64,000 nt of DNA from G965230065 sp965230065 (GCA_965230065.1 OZ245942.1:3286001-3350000), one strand, 5' to 3'; shown: positions 1 through 9,560, counted from the first letter of the stretch. Made by a program: numbers and translations. The notes: generated by a model not told the origin, from the sequence alone.

Positions 1-1
1 G

Positions 2-565
2 ATGGGACAGTCAATGGGAGGATATTTCAGCATTTGCTTTGCCATGCAACATCCTGAAAGGATAGAAAAACTGTTGCTCATAGGTGCTCCTGCCGGCATG
101 CACTTATGGATTCCTTACATACTTCGCCTCCTGGGCACAAAAGGATTGAATCGTTTTCTAGCCAATACTGTGGGCAAACCGAGTATCCAAAACGTGAAAA
201 ATGTACACAAACAATTATTGGTTGCCGATATAAAAAAAATAACGCATGATTACCTTAAGCACTGTTATTTCGGCCAATTGTTACCAGGCTATGAAAAAGG
301 ATTTTTGTCCTTGTTAGAAAATGTGTTGACCTTAAGGGGCTGGAGAAAAGACCTGTACATTGGCGACCAACTGCATCATTTAAAAGTGCCTGTACGATTT
401 ATCTGGGGTGATAAAGATGCTTTTGAAAAGCCCGAAACCGGTTTGCCGAAGGCATCAGCCATTCAGGATAATAAATTTGAAGTAGTAGAAAATGCAGGCC
501 ATTGCCCCTGGTTGGATCAACCTGAAAAATGCGTTGCCCTGACTATTGCTATGCTCGAAGATTAA
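2..565 (+). CDS. Alpha/beta hydrolase, 5' end cut off by window
   Basis: This is the C-terminal part of an alpha/beta-fold hydrolase; the start lies upstream of the window, and the ATG at base 2 is an internal codon. The first visible residues are the nucleophile elbow GQSMGG (G-x-S-x-G with Ser at residue 4). The acid is probably the Asp in IWGDKDAF (about residue 137), and the catalytic His is in NAGHCPWLDQPEK (about residue 167), the usual order for the family. A lid-like helical region lies between. Substrate cannot be told from sequence. It ends 86 bases before the next gene on the same strand. Confidence 0.85.
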   Translation: MGQSMGGYFSICFAMQHPERIEKLLLIGAPAGMHLWIPYILRLLGTKGLNRFLANTVGKPSIQNVKNVHKQLLVADIKKITHDYLKHCYFGQLLPGYEKGFLSLLENVLTLRGWRKDLYIGDQLHHLKVPVRFIWGDKDAFEKPETGLPKASAIQDNKFEVVENAGHCPWLDQPEKCVALTIAMLED

Positions 566-651
566 AGCGCTGCAACATTTGAATCGCTGTTCAGAAACCT
601 TAACATTGCATCGAAATGGGCGTTATACCCATTGTATAAGATGTAAGGAGC

Positions 652-2547
652 ATGAACTATCTATCAGCAGAAAATATATCCAAAAATTACGGAGAGCGAA
701 TCCTATTTGAAAACCTGAGTTTCGGACTTAACAAAGGTGACAAAACCGCACTCATTGCCAACAACGGTACGGGAAAATCCAGCATGTTAAAAATACTGGT
801 AGGCAAAGATGCCCCCGATTCCGGGGAAGTGGCCATTCGTGAGGGAGTGCGGATTGGCTACCTGGACCAGGACCCCGAATTTGACGAGGCCCTCACCGTC
901 AAAGAACTGATGCATACTTCCCACTCGGAGGTGCTGAAAGTAATCAGGAATTATGAGCAGGCCCTGGCCAAACAAACGGAAGATTATAATGATATTACCC
1001 ACAAAGCTTTTGAAGAAGCTTCAGCCGCTATGGACCGATACCAGGCCTGGGATTATGAGCGACAGATTGAAGAAATGCTTACCCGTTTTGGTATCACCGA
1101 TTTGCAACAAAATATCGGAGACCTTTCAGGCGGACAAAAAAAGCGGATGGCCCTGGCAATGGTTTTGCTGGACCATCCCGATTTGCTGATACTGGACGAA
1201 CCTACCAACCATCTGGACATTGATATGATAGAATGGTTGGAAGAATATATTTCACAATCGGCCTTAACCCTGCTGATGGTTACGCACGACCGGTATTTCC
1301 TGGAGCGAGTGTGTAATCACATTTTGGAGTTATCGGATGGCAACTTGTATCATCATTCGGGCAATTACAGTTATTTTCTGCAAAAAAGGGCTGAAAGGGA
1401 AGAAGTGGAGCGCACCGAAATTGGCAAAGCAGGCAAGCTGATGAAGCAGGAACTGGAATGGATGCGGCGCATGCCTAAAGCCCGGGGCACCAAATCCAAA
1501 TCCCGCATAGATGCCTTTTATGCCACGGAAGAAAAGGCCAAAAGCGGAAAAGTGCGGGAAGAACTGAAGCTGGACGTAAAAATGTCGCGTATAGGCGGAA
1601 AGATTCTGGAATTGAAAAAACTCCGCAAAAGCTACGGGGAAACGCTCATTCTGGACGGCTTCACGTATACTTTCAAGAAAGGCGAACGCATTGGCATTAT
1701 CGGAAAAAATGGAGTGGGCAAGTCTACCTTTCTCAATATCATCACCGGCAAAGAGGAAGCTGATTCCGGGAAAGTAAATACAGGGGAAACCATTATTTTT
1801 GGCTATTACTCCCAGAAAGGCATCAATCTTAATGAAGACAAGCGGGTGATTGAAGTACTGCGCGACATTGCCGATGTGATTGAAATGAGCAATGGCACCA
1901 AGCTCTCGGCCTCCCAGCTATTGCAGCAATTTATGTTTTCGCCCGAAATGCAATACACCTATGTTTCCAAACTAAGCGGTGGGGAAAAACGGCGGTTGTA
2001 CCTTCTCACCGTCCTTATCAAAAACCCCAACTTCCTCATTCTGGATGAGCCTACCAACGACCTTGACCTGCTTACGCTCAATAAGCTGGAAGAGTTTCTT
2101 TCCGAATTTGGCGGCTGCCTCATGGTAGTTACCCACGACCGTTACTTTATGGACAAGCTGGTAGACCATCTCTTTGTATTTGAAGGGGATGGCATAATCC
2201 GCGATTTTAACGGGAAATACACCGAATACCGCATAGAAAAAGAACAGGAGGAAAAACAGCAGCAAAAGGAAAACAAAGCTGCTGAAAAACCAGTTACTTC
2301 TCAGCAGCCAGCGCCTGAAAAACCCCAGGAAAAGAAAAAACTCTCTTACAAAGAGCAGCGGGAATATGCCATCCTGGAACAGGAAATAGAAGATCTTGAA
2401 AAAGAAAAACAAGAGATAGAAACCGCGCTCAGCCAGGGTGATAAAGATTTTGAAGAACTCCAAAAACTCTCTAACCGCGTAAGTGAAGTCATTGAGTTGA
2501 TTGATGAAAAAACCTTACGATGGATGGAGTTGGATGAGTTGGCTTAG
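652..2547 (+). CDS. ABC-F family ATPase (Uup-like)
   Basis: A soluble duplicated ABC ATPase without membrane segments, the layout of ABC-F proteins that act on ribosomes or in DNA repair rather than in transport. The first domain has Walker A NNGTGKSS (about residues 38-45), signature LSGGQ (about 157) and Walker B ILDEPTNHLD (about 180). The second has GKNGVGKS (about 350), LSGGEKRR (about 440) and ILDEPTNDLD (about 462). The inter-domain linker is basic and alpha-helical. The C-terminal 100 residues are Lys/Glu/Gln-rich and predicted coiled coil, as in Uup. The start is supported by TAAGGAG directly upstream (644-650), a good SD for this genome. Uup is the closest match by architecture; the exact subfamily is uncertain. 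Confidence 0.92.
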   Translation: MNYLSAENISKNYGERILFENLSFGLNKGDKTALIANNGTGKSSMLKILVGKDAPDSGEVAIREGVRIGYLDQDPEFDEALTVKELMHTSHSEVLKVIRNYEQALAKQTEDYNDITHKAFEEASAAMDRYQAWDYERQIEEMLTRFGITDLQQNIGDLSGGQKKRMALAMVLLDHPDLLILDEPTNHLDIDMIEWLEEYISQSALTLLMVTHDRYFLERVCNHILELSDGNLYHHSGNYSYFLQKRAEREEVERTEIGKAGKLMKQELEWMRRMPKARGTKSKSRIDAFYATEEKAKSGKVREELKLDVKMSRIGGKILELKKLRKSYGETLILDGFTYTFKKGERIGIIGKNGVGKSTFLNIITGKEEADSGKVNTGETIIFGYYSQKGINLNEDKRVIEVLRDIADVIEMSNGTKLSASQLLQQFMFSPEMQYTYVSKLSGGEKRRLYLLTVLIKNPNFLILDEPTNDLDLLTLNKLEEFLSEFGGCLMVVTHDRYFMDKLVDHLFVFEGDGIIRDFNGKYTEYRIEKEQEEKQQQKENKAAEKPVTSQQPAPEKPQEKKKLSYKEQREYAILEQEIEDLEKEKQEIETALSQGDKDFEELQKLSNRVSEVIELIDEKTLRWMELDELA

Positions 2548-2702
2548 GTTTATTTGTAGGGCATACCATACATCGTAACACCCTGATTGTAGCGTATATC
2601 CCAGATAAACAACATCTGTAATAACCTGATATTACTCTCCTTTTTATCCGCTTACTTTCATAATAATTTTAGTCCTGGTTTTAGGAACTTAATTCAATTA
2701 TT

Positions 2703-3278
2703 ATGAAAAATTTATTTTTACTATTATTCCTGCTTTCCATTGGTAGCGTATCCTATGCACAAAATATAAACTTTAAGGTAGATGCTGGTTTTCATGGAGG
2801 GTTTACTTTTGGAGATATTAAAACGTATGGTATCGGTGGAAGTCTTGAGCCAAAGGTATTCATTACACCCAAAATTAGTGCCGGTGCACGCATGGAAGGA
2901 ACTGCATTATTTGGCGGAAACATTGATGATTCAGGGCAGGATGTGTCGGCTTCGGTGTCTGCCAGGGCCGCTTATATTGCCAAAGGTGAATATTATACCC
3001 GCGACCAGGGAACCCGTCCTTTCTTTGGGTTTGGTTTGGGTTATTATACCGTTGCAAGCAACACGGCTTCTACTTCAGGAGCCTCCATTTCAGCAGGAAG
3101 GCATTTCGGACTTTCACCCCAGGTAGGGATTACATTCAATAATTTCCGTATTTCCGGCATGTATCATGCTTTAATGGGCAAAGATATGGTAACGATGTCT
3201 TCCGGTGACACTAAAGAAATCTCAAGAAACTACCTGGTAATAGAGCTGGGGTTCAAAGTATTTGGAAGGAATAAATAA
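2703..3278 (+). CDS. Small secreted beta-barrel outer membrane protein
   Basis: A 191-residue protein with a clear signal peptide (hydrophobic core LFLLLFLLSIG, cleavage after SYAQ). The mature part has alternating Gly/aromatic strands, such as GFHGGFTFGD, FFGFGLGYYT and LVIELGFKVF, and ends in a hydrophobic strand, as expected for an eight-stranded outer-membrane barrel (OmpW/OmpA-like fold). No enzymatic motif is visible. It is a single gene after a 155-base gap. The family is a guess from pattern, not a recognised homolog. Confidence 0.75.
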   Translation: MKNLFLLLFLLSIGSVSYAQNINFKVDAGFHGGFTFGDIKTYGIGGSLEPKVFITPKISAGARMEGTALFGGNIDDSGQDVSASVSARAAYIAKGEYYTRDQGTRPFFGFGLGYYTVASNTASTSGASISAGRHFGLSPQVGITFNNFRISGMYHALMGKDMVTMSSGDTKEISRNYLVIELGFKVFGRNK

Positions 3279-3352
3279 CAGAAAGTTACTTGTTAGTTTC
3301 CCCGGATGAGCATTGCGAATTCCGGGGTCTCTCTCAATGCTAAGATTAGCTT

Positions 3353-4354
3353 TTATCTCTGCGTAACATTTACTTCCTCCTCCGCTTCAGGCAACAACTC
3401 ATCTTTCCCCACAAAAACCCTTGAAAACACGCCAGTGCTATCACTGCTAAAATAAACGCCCTCACGTTGGCTGGAAGACAATACAAACCCTTCATTCCTG
3501 CGATAGCAATCAATCGTAACCTGCTCCATATTATCCCCATTAATCGCCAACTGGCTAAGCGGGTTTTGGCCTTCTGCTGAGAAGTCGTCGGCAAAATTGG
3601 CATTGCTCAGGTTGGAAATGGTTTGCAGGTAACTGATCATTTTGGCTGAATCTGCCTGAATGCCATCAATCACCCAATTATTATCGGCGGTTTTGGAGGC
3701 AGTAAAGCTGCTGTCGCCCGGGTAGGTGAAAGCCAGTTGTGAAATATTATTCCGCTCCACTTTCACAAACGTGCGGTCGCGCCAACTGCCGAAGCCCCGG
3801 TTGATGGCCATGGTTTGGTAGCCGTCAATGGCATACACCTCCTCTTCATTGCCCACTCGCACAAAGGAAGTGGCATCGGGCATTTGGCGTTGCTGTTGCA
3901 TAGGGTTGGCTGGGGGTTGCTGGGTGGTATTGATGTTGAATTTCCCAATGTATACATTCGCCACTTCTTTCCCATTGGCCGAAACTACCACCCTTGTAGC
4001 TGCCGAATCGGTCACACCCAGTTCCTCCCACTGGTCTTCGGAAGTAGCAGCCAGGCGCTGAGGCTTCAAACCTTCCAACGTGGCCAGTAAATTAATCACG
4101 GCACTTTGGTCAGCCCTGCCGCTGATGTTACCTTGTTCAACCGTCCATGCACTGCCTTCTTTTTGCAATGTGATTTTTTCTTCTTCCTTCGGGTGAATCT
4201 GGATGCTGGTTACCTGGGCAGTATCCAGCGTTACCAAATCTGTGCGGAAATTCCGCTCTTTCCGGTCAGAAAACAGCACACGGCTTACCAGAAAAAAGGC
4301 GAACAATAAAATGAAAATGACGAATAAAATACGGTTATCGAATCTGCTAGACAT
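3353..4354 (-). CDS. DUF4340 domain protein, last gene of the gldAFG operon
   Basis: A 333-residue protein with an N-terminal membrane anchor (ILFVIFILLFAFFLVSRVLF) and a large extracytoplasmic part with repeated beta-rich segments typical of DUF4340. It overlaps the end of gldG by 8 bases, so it is almost certainly translated with it. DUF4340 proteins are commonly encoded next to GldG-type ABC auxiliary proteins, and the role is presumably periplasmic support of that ABC complex. No catalytic residues are evident. The C-terminus is acidic. Confidence 0.85.
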   Translation of the reverse strand: MSSRFDNRILFVIFILLFAFFLVSRVLFSDRKERNFRTDLVTLDTAQVTSIQIHPKEEEKITLQKEGSAWTVEQGNISGRADQSAVINLLATLEGLKPQRLAATSEDQWEELGVTDSAATRVVVSANGKEVANVYIGKFNINTTQQPPANPMQQQRQMPDATSFVRVGNEEEVYAIDGYQTMAINRGFGSWRDRTFVKVERNNISQLAFTYPGDSSFTASKTADNNWVIDGIQADSAKMISYLQTISNLSNANFADDFSAEGQNPLSQLAINGDNMEQVTIDCYRRNEGFVLSSSQREGVYFSSDSTGVFSRVFVGKDELLPEAEEEVNVTQR

Positions 4355-5864
4355 AAGTTTCCTCCATTCGTTTAGCCCTGATATTTCTTTTTACCTGCAT
4401 ACGGAACACTCCGTAAATGATTACCAGCAAAATAGGTAACAAAAAGTTCAAATATTTGAGCGAAGTTTTGGTGGTATCTTCCAGTTGTTTTATAGGCCGG
4501 GACGTAACACCTTTCGTGCGCAGCTCTATCAGCCCCGTATCATCCGATAGCCAGTCGATGCTATTCACCATCAGGCTGGTGTTGTCTGACTGCCCGCCTT
4601 GTCCGCCCCCGCTGCTGGGGAAATCACCATCTCCAAAAACCACCAACTTCGCAGGGGTTTCACCCACAATATTTCCTTCCAGCGCGGCACCTACGGTAAG
4701 GTTTGCCATTGGAAAATCATTTTCTGTCCATTCCCGGGATACGTCAAAACGGGTAGGTGCATTTACGCTGCCCGAATTCTCTGAAGTCTGGGCCAGGGGA
4801 GTATACGAAACGGCTCCGGTCGTATCCTTCCCTGTATACGTAAGCGGGCTGGCAAATGGCAAAATCACCGCCTCCAGTCCCTGGGTAACCGGATGCTCGG
4901 CAAAAGTACTGACGATAGGCAAAAAGGGAAAAGAAACGTTGCTATTGATGGTGAAAAAGCCTTGCTGTTGCTGCACCGTAACAGCCCCGCAATTGGCATC
5001 GGTAACAAAACTGTTTTCTACCTGAACGCCTTTGTTTTGCAGCCAGCTTTCCAGTCCGGTATTCACAGGCATGCCCATCGCATTTTGCAGGTTGCCATCT
5101 ACCCGGTTCATAGCAATAAAAACACTGCCACCCTGCGCCAGAAAGTCATCCAGTTGGCTCAGGTGATTTTGTGGGAAAGAATCAGTAGGCGCTACAATGG
5201 CAACCGTTTTGTACCGGGCCGGAATGGGTGTTGAGTCATTCAGGGTTAGGTTTTCAAAATTATAAAGAATACCCAATGAATTAGCAATTTGTGGCAATTG
5301 GGCAATGCCGGGCTCTCCGTGGCCCTGCAACAAGCCCACATACGGCTTTTCGGTTACCGAAAGCTTTTTGATGCTGGTAGACAAGGCGTATTCCATAGCG
5401 GCACCAGGCTGGATGAACGGGATAACTTCCTTGTCATCACCCATTTGTACTACAGCTCCCAAAAAGGCTCTTTGTTGCTTCATTTGGTCTTTTTCCCGTA
5501 CGTTTACCAATACAGGCTGCACGCCATTTTGGGCTGCCTGTTGCTCTGCTTCCTCATCTTCATTTGGGTTGATGAACTCATACACCAGCATACCATCGGC
5601 CAGGCTGGCATATTCAATGAGCATATCCTGAAAATCCTGCCGGGTTTTGGCAATATTCGGCGGCAAATCTTCAGAAAAATAGGCGGTAATCGTTACGGGT
5701 GCCTGCAAATCATCAAGAATATTTTCGGTGGCATCGCTCAGGGTATATCGTTTGTCCTGCGTTAAGTCAAGGCGCAGAAAATGCTCTTGTGCCAGTACAT
5801 TCACGGTAATGATGATGCCCACAATCAGGATAATGGTAATGTATAGTGAGTTTTTGTTAATCAT
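4347..5864 (-). CDS. gldG: Gliding-motility ABC transporter auxiliary protein GldG
   Basis: A 505-residue protein with an N-terminal membrane segment (ITIILIVGIIITVNVLA), followed by the conserved opening RLDLTQDKRYTLSDAT of the ABC_transp_aux family, a long periplasmic region with a GLLQGHGEP motif (about residue 180), and a C-terminal membrane helix (LNFLLPILLVIIYGVF). This is the GldG layout. It lies 5 bases after gldF and overlaps the DUF4340 gene. In Flavobacterium, GldA, GldF and GldG form an ABC transporter required for gliding; its substrate is not settled. Confidence 0.93.
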   Translation of the reverse strand: MINKNSLYITIILIVGIIITVNVLAQEHFLRLDLTQDKRYTLSDATENILDDLQAPVTITAYFSEDLPPNIAKTRQDFQDMLIEYASLADGMLVYEFINPNEDEEAEQQAAQNGVQPVLVNVREKDQMKQQRAFLGAVVQMGDDKEVIPFIQPGAAMEYALSTSIKKLSVTEKPYVGLLQGHGEPGIAQLPQIANSLGILYNFENLTLNDSTPIPARYKTVAIVAPTDSFPQNHLSQLDDFLAQGGSVFIAMNRVDGNLQNAMGMPVNTGLESWLQNKGVQVENSFVTDANCGAVTVQQQQGFFTINSNVSFPFLPIVSTFAEHPVTQGLEAVILPFASPLTYTGKDTTGAVSYTPLAQTSENSGSVNAPTRFDVSREWTENDFPMANLTVGAALEGNIVGETPAKLVVFGDGDFPSSGGGQGGQSDNTSLMVNSIDWLSDDTGLIELRTKGVTSRPIKQLEDTTKTSLKYLNFLLPILLVIIYGVFRMQVKRNIRAKRMEETYV

Positions 5865-5869
5865 GGCTT

Positions 5870-6616
5870 TTATCCGGTTATGTTGCGTTTTGCCAGGCTT
5901 ATTTCTGCCAGGAAAATGCCCAGAAAGATGATAGAGAAGAAATAAATTAGGTCTTTGGTATCTACCACGCCCCGGGTGAGGGAGTCATAATGCACCGAAA
6001 GGCTAAGGGTATCAAAAAACTGTCCCAAAAAGCCAGTAAAACTGCTGGCCAGTACATCAAAAATAATATGAAAAAATAGCCCGATAAAAATGGCCAGCAG
6101 AAAGGCTACAATCTGGTTGTTGGTAATACTGCTCGTAAATAAGCCGATACTGGTGTAAGCCGCACTCATCAAAATGAGGCCCAGGTAACCACACCAAACG
6201 GCCCCGTGGTCTACATTGCCCAGGTAGGCTACCGTGATGTAATACGGCAATGTAAATGCCAGCGCAATGATGATGAGCAGCATACAGGCTGAGAATTTGC
6301 CCAGTACCACCTGTCGGTCGGTAATGGCTTTTGTGAGCAATAGCTCGATGGTTCCCGTGTTCTTTTCTTCAGCCAGCATGCGCATGGTGAGGGCCGGGAT
6401 AAAGAAAAAAAGTGTCCAGTAAGCAATGCTAAAGAAAGATTGCAAACTCGCCTGGCCCACAAAAAAAACATCGGAGCCATACAGCCAGGTGAAAAAACCG
6501 CTGAAGCCCAAAAAGGCCACCAGCATGATGTAGGCAATTAGCGAGTCAAAATACGTTTGTAGTTCTTTTTTGGTAATTGTCCAGACTGCACTCATATTTT
6601 TCAGTTTTGTAAACAA
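5870..6616 (-). CDS. gldF: Gliding-motility ABC transporter permease GldF
   Basis: A 248-residue integral membrane protein with about six hydrophobic segments and the ABC-2 permease signature region MRMLAEEKNTGTIELLLTKA (about residues 78-97). It is the permease partner of the GldA ATPase and precedes gldG by 5 bases. The start chosen gives KELQTYFDSLIAYIML, the usual N-terminus of the family. The gap to gldA (6617-6743) holds an interrupted inverted repeat, so the operon may be processed or attenuated there. Confidence 0.92.
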   Translation of the reverse strand: MFTKLKNMSAVWTITKKELQTYFDSLIAYIMLVAFLGFSGFFTWLYGSDVFFVGQASLQSFFSIAYWTLFFFIPALTMRMLAEEKNTGTIELLLTKAITDRQVVLGKFSACMLLIIIALAFTLPYYITVAYLGNVDHGAVWCGYLGLILMSAAYTSIGLFTSSITNNQIVAFLLAIFIGLFFHIIFDVLASSFTGFLGQFFDTLSLSVHYDSLTRGVVDTKDLIYFFSIIFLGIFLAEISLAKRNITG

Positions 6617-6633
6617 AAGTAGTAACGACCTCC

Positions 6634-6735
6634 CCGCACTTGTTGTGGGGTCTTCCTCTTTGGAGGAGGGTGCTCAATAAAACTCCCTGCACTAAAGAGA
6701 GGGGTACCGACTATGCGCCCCAGCAACAAGTGCGG
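6634..6735. repeat. Interrupted inverted repeat between gldA and gldF
   Basis: The left arm at 6634-6650 begins CCGCACTTGTTG and the right arm at 6718-6735 ends CAACAAGTGCGG. These 12 bases are perfectly complementary, and the adjacent TGGGG/CCCCA also pair with one bulged base. The 67 bases between contain weaker internal pairing (CCTCTTT near 6655 against AAAGAGAGG near 6696). The element fills nearly the whole gldA-gldF gap. It resembles a small non-coding palindromic repeat (REP- or MITE-like); no ORF is inside. Confidence 0.7.
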
Positions 6736-6743
6736 TAAATCGT

Positions 6744-7673
6744 TTAATTCGTAGTCAAATTACGGAAGATGTCCTCCAGCTTGGTTTCAATGGGTGTCAT
6801 TTCTGTAATCACCCAACCCTTTTCCACACAAAGTTTGAAAATTTCCCGGGGAGAAGAAGCTTCAGCTTTGCTTTGGATTTCAAAATGATGCAGGTTTCCA
6901 TTCAATTGGTCTACCGATGCCACCGTAGAAAGTTTATGCAGCGCACTTAAAATGGCTTCCGGTGCTCCGTCTTCAATTTTTACTTTGATGATTTCCTGTC
7001 CCTGAGCCTGTTTGCGCAATGTATCGGAAGTGCCATCTGCCACAATTTTGCCTTGGTTGATAATCAGGATGCGGTCGCAGGTAGCTTCCACCTCGGGCAG
7101 GATGTGGGTGCTTAGGATTACGGTTTTCTCTTTCCCCAAATCCCGGATGAGCTTTCTGATTTCCACAATCTGGTTAGGGTCAAGGCCCGTGGTCGGTTCA
7201 TCTAAAATGAGGATAGGCGGATTGTGAATCATGGCTTGTGCCAAACCTACCCGCTGGCGGTAACCTTTGGAAAGCTCGCCGATTTTCTTGTGTTTTTCGG
7301 CATTCAGGCCACACTTTATCACCATTTCTTTGATGCGTTCCGGAATGGTTTGTTTGGGTACGCCCTGCAAAGCCGCGCAAAATTCCAGGTAGTCAATCAC
7401 GGGCATGTCCAGGTAAAGCGGGTTGTTTTCGGGCAGGTAGCCGATGTGTTTTTTTATTTCATCCGGTTCTTCTTTCACCGATTTCCCGCCGATGAAAATA
7501 TCACCTTCACCAATGGCAATGTAGTTGGTGATCATTTTCATGGTAGTAGTTTTTCCTGCACCGTTGGGGCCCAAAAAACCCAATATTTCCCCGGTGTTAA
7601 CCGAAAAAGAAATATCATCCACCGCTTTTTGTACCCCGTATTTCTTGGTCAGGTTCTGAATTTTAATATCCAT
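6744..7673 (-). CDS. gldA: Gliding-motility ABC transporter ATPase GldA
   Basis: A 309-residue ABC ATPase with Walker A GPNGAGKTTT (about residues 34-43), signature LSKGYRQRVGLAQA (about 134-147), Walker B ILILDEPTTGLDP (about 153-165) and the switch His in ILSTHILPEV. It is first in the minus-strand operon gldA-gldF-gldG-DUF4340, which supports GldA rather than a generic ABC-2 ATPase. The C-terminal 80 residues form the usual extension of this class. In many Flavobacteria gldA lies apart from gldFG; here they are together. Confidence 0.92.
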   Translation of the reverse strand: MDIKIQNLTKKYGVQKAVDDISFSVNTGEILGFLGPNGAGKTTTMKMITNYIAIGEGDIFIGGKSVKEEPDEIKKHIGYLPENNPLYLDMPVIDYLEFCAALQGVPKQTIPERIKEMVIKCGLNAEKHKKIGELSKGYRQRVGLAQAMIHNPPILILDEPTTGLDPNQIVEIRKLIRDLGKEKTVILSTHILPEVEATCDRILIINQGKIVADGTSDTLRKQAQGQEIIKVKIEDGAPEAILSALHKLSTVASVDQLNGNLHHFEIQSKAEASSPREIFKLCVEKGWVITEMTPIETKLEDIFRNLTTN

Positions 7674-7907
7674 ACAAGGCTAAGGCTGGTTATGAGTAGT
7701 TTTTCAAAACTGCAAATAAAATAACATCTTCCTGATTTTCAAACTGCATACCACTCGTCCTGAAAAGTGAAAAATTGGCAGAAAAATGACTTTTTTTCAG
7801 ACTGACAGTTATACATTTGTCTGCGTGCTGCCATGTTTTATATTGATTGAAAAGTTTTTAAGGTAGTTCCAACGATTTTTGATGCAGGTGTGTCTTTAAT
7901 TTGTAAA

Positions 7908-7924
7908 GCGGCTTGTCAAGCCGC
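7908..7924. repeat. Leader palindrome, GCGGCTT type
   Basis: A perfect 7-bp stem (GCGGCTT/AAGCCGC) with a 3-base loop, preceded by TTTGTAAA. It lies 29 bases before the ATG at 7954. The same 7+3+7 layout and the same TTTGTAA flank recur at 54919-54935 before hppD, with compensatory T-to-C and A-to-G changes in the stem. Confidence 0.75.
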
Positions 7925-7953
7925 CCTGCGGTCATAATTTTTTTAAAAGAATC

Positions 7954-8418
7954 ATGAAAACTTCACTGCTTGAAAATATCATATTTTTCACTTTTCTGGC
8001 CCTGGTGGTGTTTGCAGCAAGTTGCGAAGAAGAAACTGTTGCCATGCGCATAGACCCAAACCATAAGGTAAAACCCGAATATAACAAACCCTTTACCCTG
8101 GGCACCGGGCAGACGGCCTTTTTCAGAAAAAATGAACTAATTGTGCAGGTAGCCGGTGTAGCAGAAGACTCACGGTGTCCGGTGGGAGTAACCTGCGTTT
8201 GGCAGGGGCAGGTACGCCTGGTAGCTTCAATAACCACCCAAAATGAACAGAACGATTCGCTGGAACTGGTTTATCAGGAAGGTGCTTCGGCAGATGTAAA
8301 CAGCCGAGCATGTGACGGTTTTCGCATAGCAATAACCAAAGTATCACCTGCACCTAAAGAGGGGGAAGTTATTGAAAAAGAAGATTATCGGATTAGTATG
8401 AAAGTGACGAAGCTTTGA
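7954..8418 (+). CDS. Small secreted lipoprotein, hypothetical
   Basis: A 154-residue protein with a lipoprotein signal: hydrophobic FFTFLALVVFAAS followed by Cys at about residue 24. The mature part has the conserved pattern EDSRCPVGVTCVWQGQVRL (about residues 70-88), with two Cys that may form a disulfide. I associate this pattern with a family of short secreted Bacteroidota proteins of unknown role. It stands alone between divergent gldA and convergent thiL. Confidence 0.8.
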   Translation: MKTSLLENIIFFTFLALVVFAASCEEETVAMRIDPNHKVKPEYNKPFTLGTGQTAFFRKNELIVQVAGVAEDSRCPVGVTCVWQGQVRLVASITTQNEQNDSLELVYQEGASADVNSRACDGFRIAITKVSPAPKEGEVIEKEDYRISMKVTKL

Positions 8419-8453
8419 CAATCTGAATTGTGAGTGCCAATTCATTATTAGCG

Positions 8454-8488
8454 GTTATACGTTATTCGTTTTATTAATAACGTATAAC
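8454..8488. terminator. Bidirectional terminator-like hairpin
   Basis: A perfect 13-bp stem (GTTATACGTTATT at 8454-8466 pairing with 8476-8488) with a 9-base loop, between two convergent genes (lipoprotein ending at 8418, thiL ending at 8509). It is AT-rich and lacks a long T-run, so it may be a palindromic repeat serving as a terminator. Confidence 0.55.
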
Positions 8489-8508
8489 AATTAACGCTTA
8501 ACAGAAAA

Positions 8509-9549
8509 TCACCCCTTAAAATGTGTCCACCCCTGCGCCTTGATAGGAACTGCCTGTCCGGCTTTGGTTACCAGGTTAATCCCTTTTTCCTTTTCCTGTA
8601 CATACCCGATAAAATGAATGTCGGGGTGTTTTTCCAGTTTTTCAAAATCTTCCTGCCGTATGGTAAATAAGAGTTCGTAATCTTCCCCTCCATTCATGGC
8701 ACAGGTGATGGGGTCAATTTTAAACTCAACGGCCGTTTCGTATGCACGCTTGTCAATCGGAATTTTGTCTTCATAAATATTCATGCCCATGCCCGACTGG
8801 GTGCAGATGTGCATAATTTCGGAGGCCAGTCCGTCCGATACATCAATCATGGAGGTAGGCACGATATTAAGATCTTTCAATTCATGGATAATATCAGTGC
8901 GTGCACCGGGCTTCAGTTGTCTGCGTACCATGTAGTCGTACTCTTCCAGTTTGGGCTGCATATCTGGGTTTTGCAGAAATTCCTGCTTTTCGCGCTCCAG
9001 TACCTGCAAGCCCAGGTAGGCCGCTCCCAAATCTCCGGTAACGCAAACAATATCGCTCTTCTGGGCTGTTGACCGTAATGCCAGGGCCTCAGGAGAAACA
9101 TTGCCTATGGCAGTAACCGATATAACCAACCCCGAGCGGGAAGAAGTAGTATCCCCCCCCACCAGGTCTACATTATAGTCATCGCAGGCGAAGCGGATGC
9201 CTTCATACAAAACATCCACGGCTTCTACCGAGAAGCGGTTGCTCAGGCCCAGGCTCACAATAATTTGCTTCGGAATACCATTCATAGCGGCAATGTCGGA
9301 AACGTTCACAGCTACAGCCTTGTATCCTAAATGCTGGACAGGAGCATAAGAAAGGTCAAAGTGAATGCCTTCAACCAGCATATCAGTAGTTACCAATTGA
9401 TATTGCTTGTCAGTGCCAATAACGGCGGTGTCATCACCAATGCCTATCTTAGTGCTTGGGTGTCTGGCCAAAAAGTTTTTACTAATCCGGTCTATCAATC
9501 CAAATTCACCAATACTGCTAATTTCTGTTCTTTTGGGCTTATCGCTCAT
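8509..9549 (-). CDS. thiL: Thiamine-monophosphate kinase
   Basis: ThiL phosphorylates thiamine monophosphate to the active cofactor thiamine diphosphate. The 346-residue protein has the family motifs in order: GIGDDTAVI (about 37-45), TDMLVEGIHFD (about 54-64), VGGDTTSS (about 131-138), VTGDLGAAYLGL (about 170-181), IDVSDGLASEI (about 239-249) and NGGEDYELLFT (about 288-298). Length is normal. The gene follows mce with an 11-base gap, suggesting co-transcription, though the two pathways are unrelated. Confidence 0.95.
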   Translation of the reverse strand: MSDKPKRTEISSIGEFGLIDRISKNFLARHPSTKIGIGDDTAVIGTDKQYQLVTTDMLVEGIHFDLSYAPVQHLGYKAVAVNVSDIAAMNGIPKQIIVSLGLSNRFSVEAVDVLYEGIRFACDDYNVDLVGGDTTSSRSGLVISVTAIGNVSPEALALRSTAQKSDIVCVTGDLGAAYLGLQVLEREKQEFLQNPDMQPKLEEYDYMVRRQLKPGARTDIIHELKDLNIVPTSMIDVSDGLASEIMHICTQSGMGMNIYEDKIPIDKRAYETAVEFKIDPITCAMNGGEDYELLFTIRQEDFEKLEKHPDIHFIGYVQEKEKGINLVTKAGQAVPIKAQGWTHFKG

Positions 9550-9560
9550 AGTTGTTCATT

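Noticed and set aside
4417..5025. A 202-codon plus-strand frame opposite gldG.
   Set aside because: Antisense shadow of a clear gldG gene with no start signal or domain.
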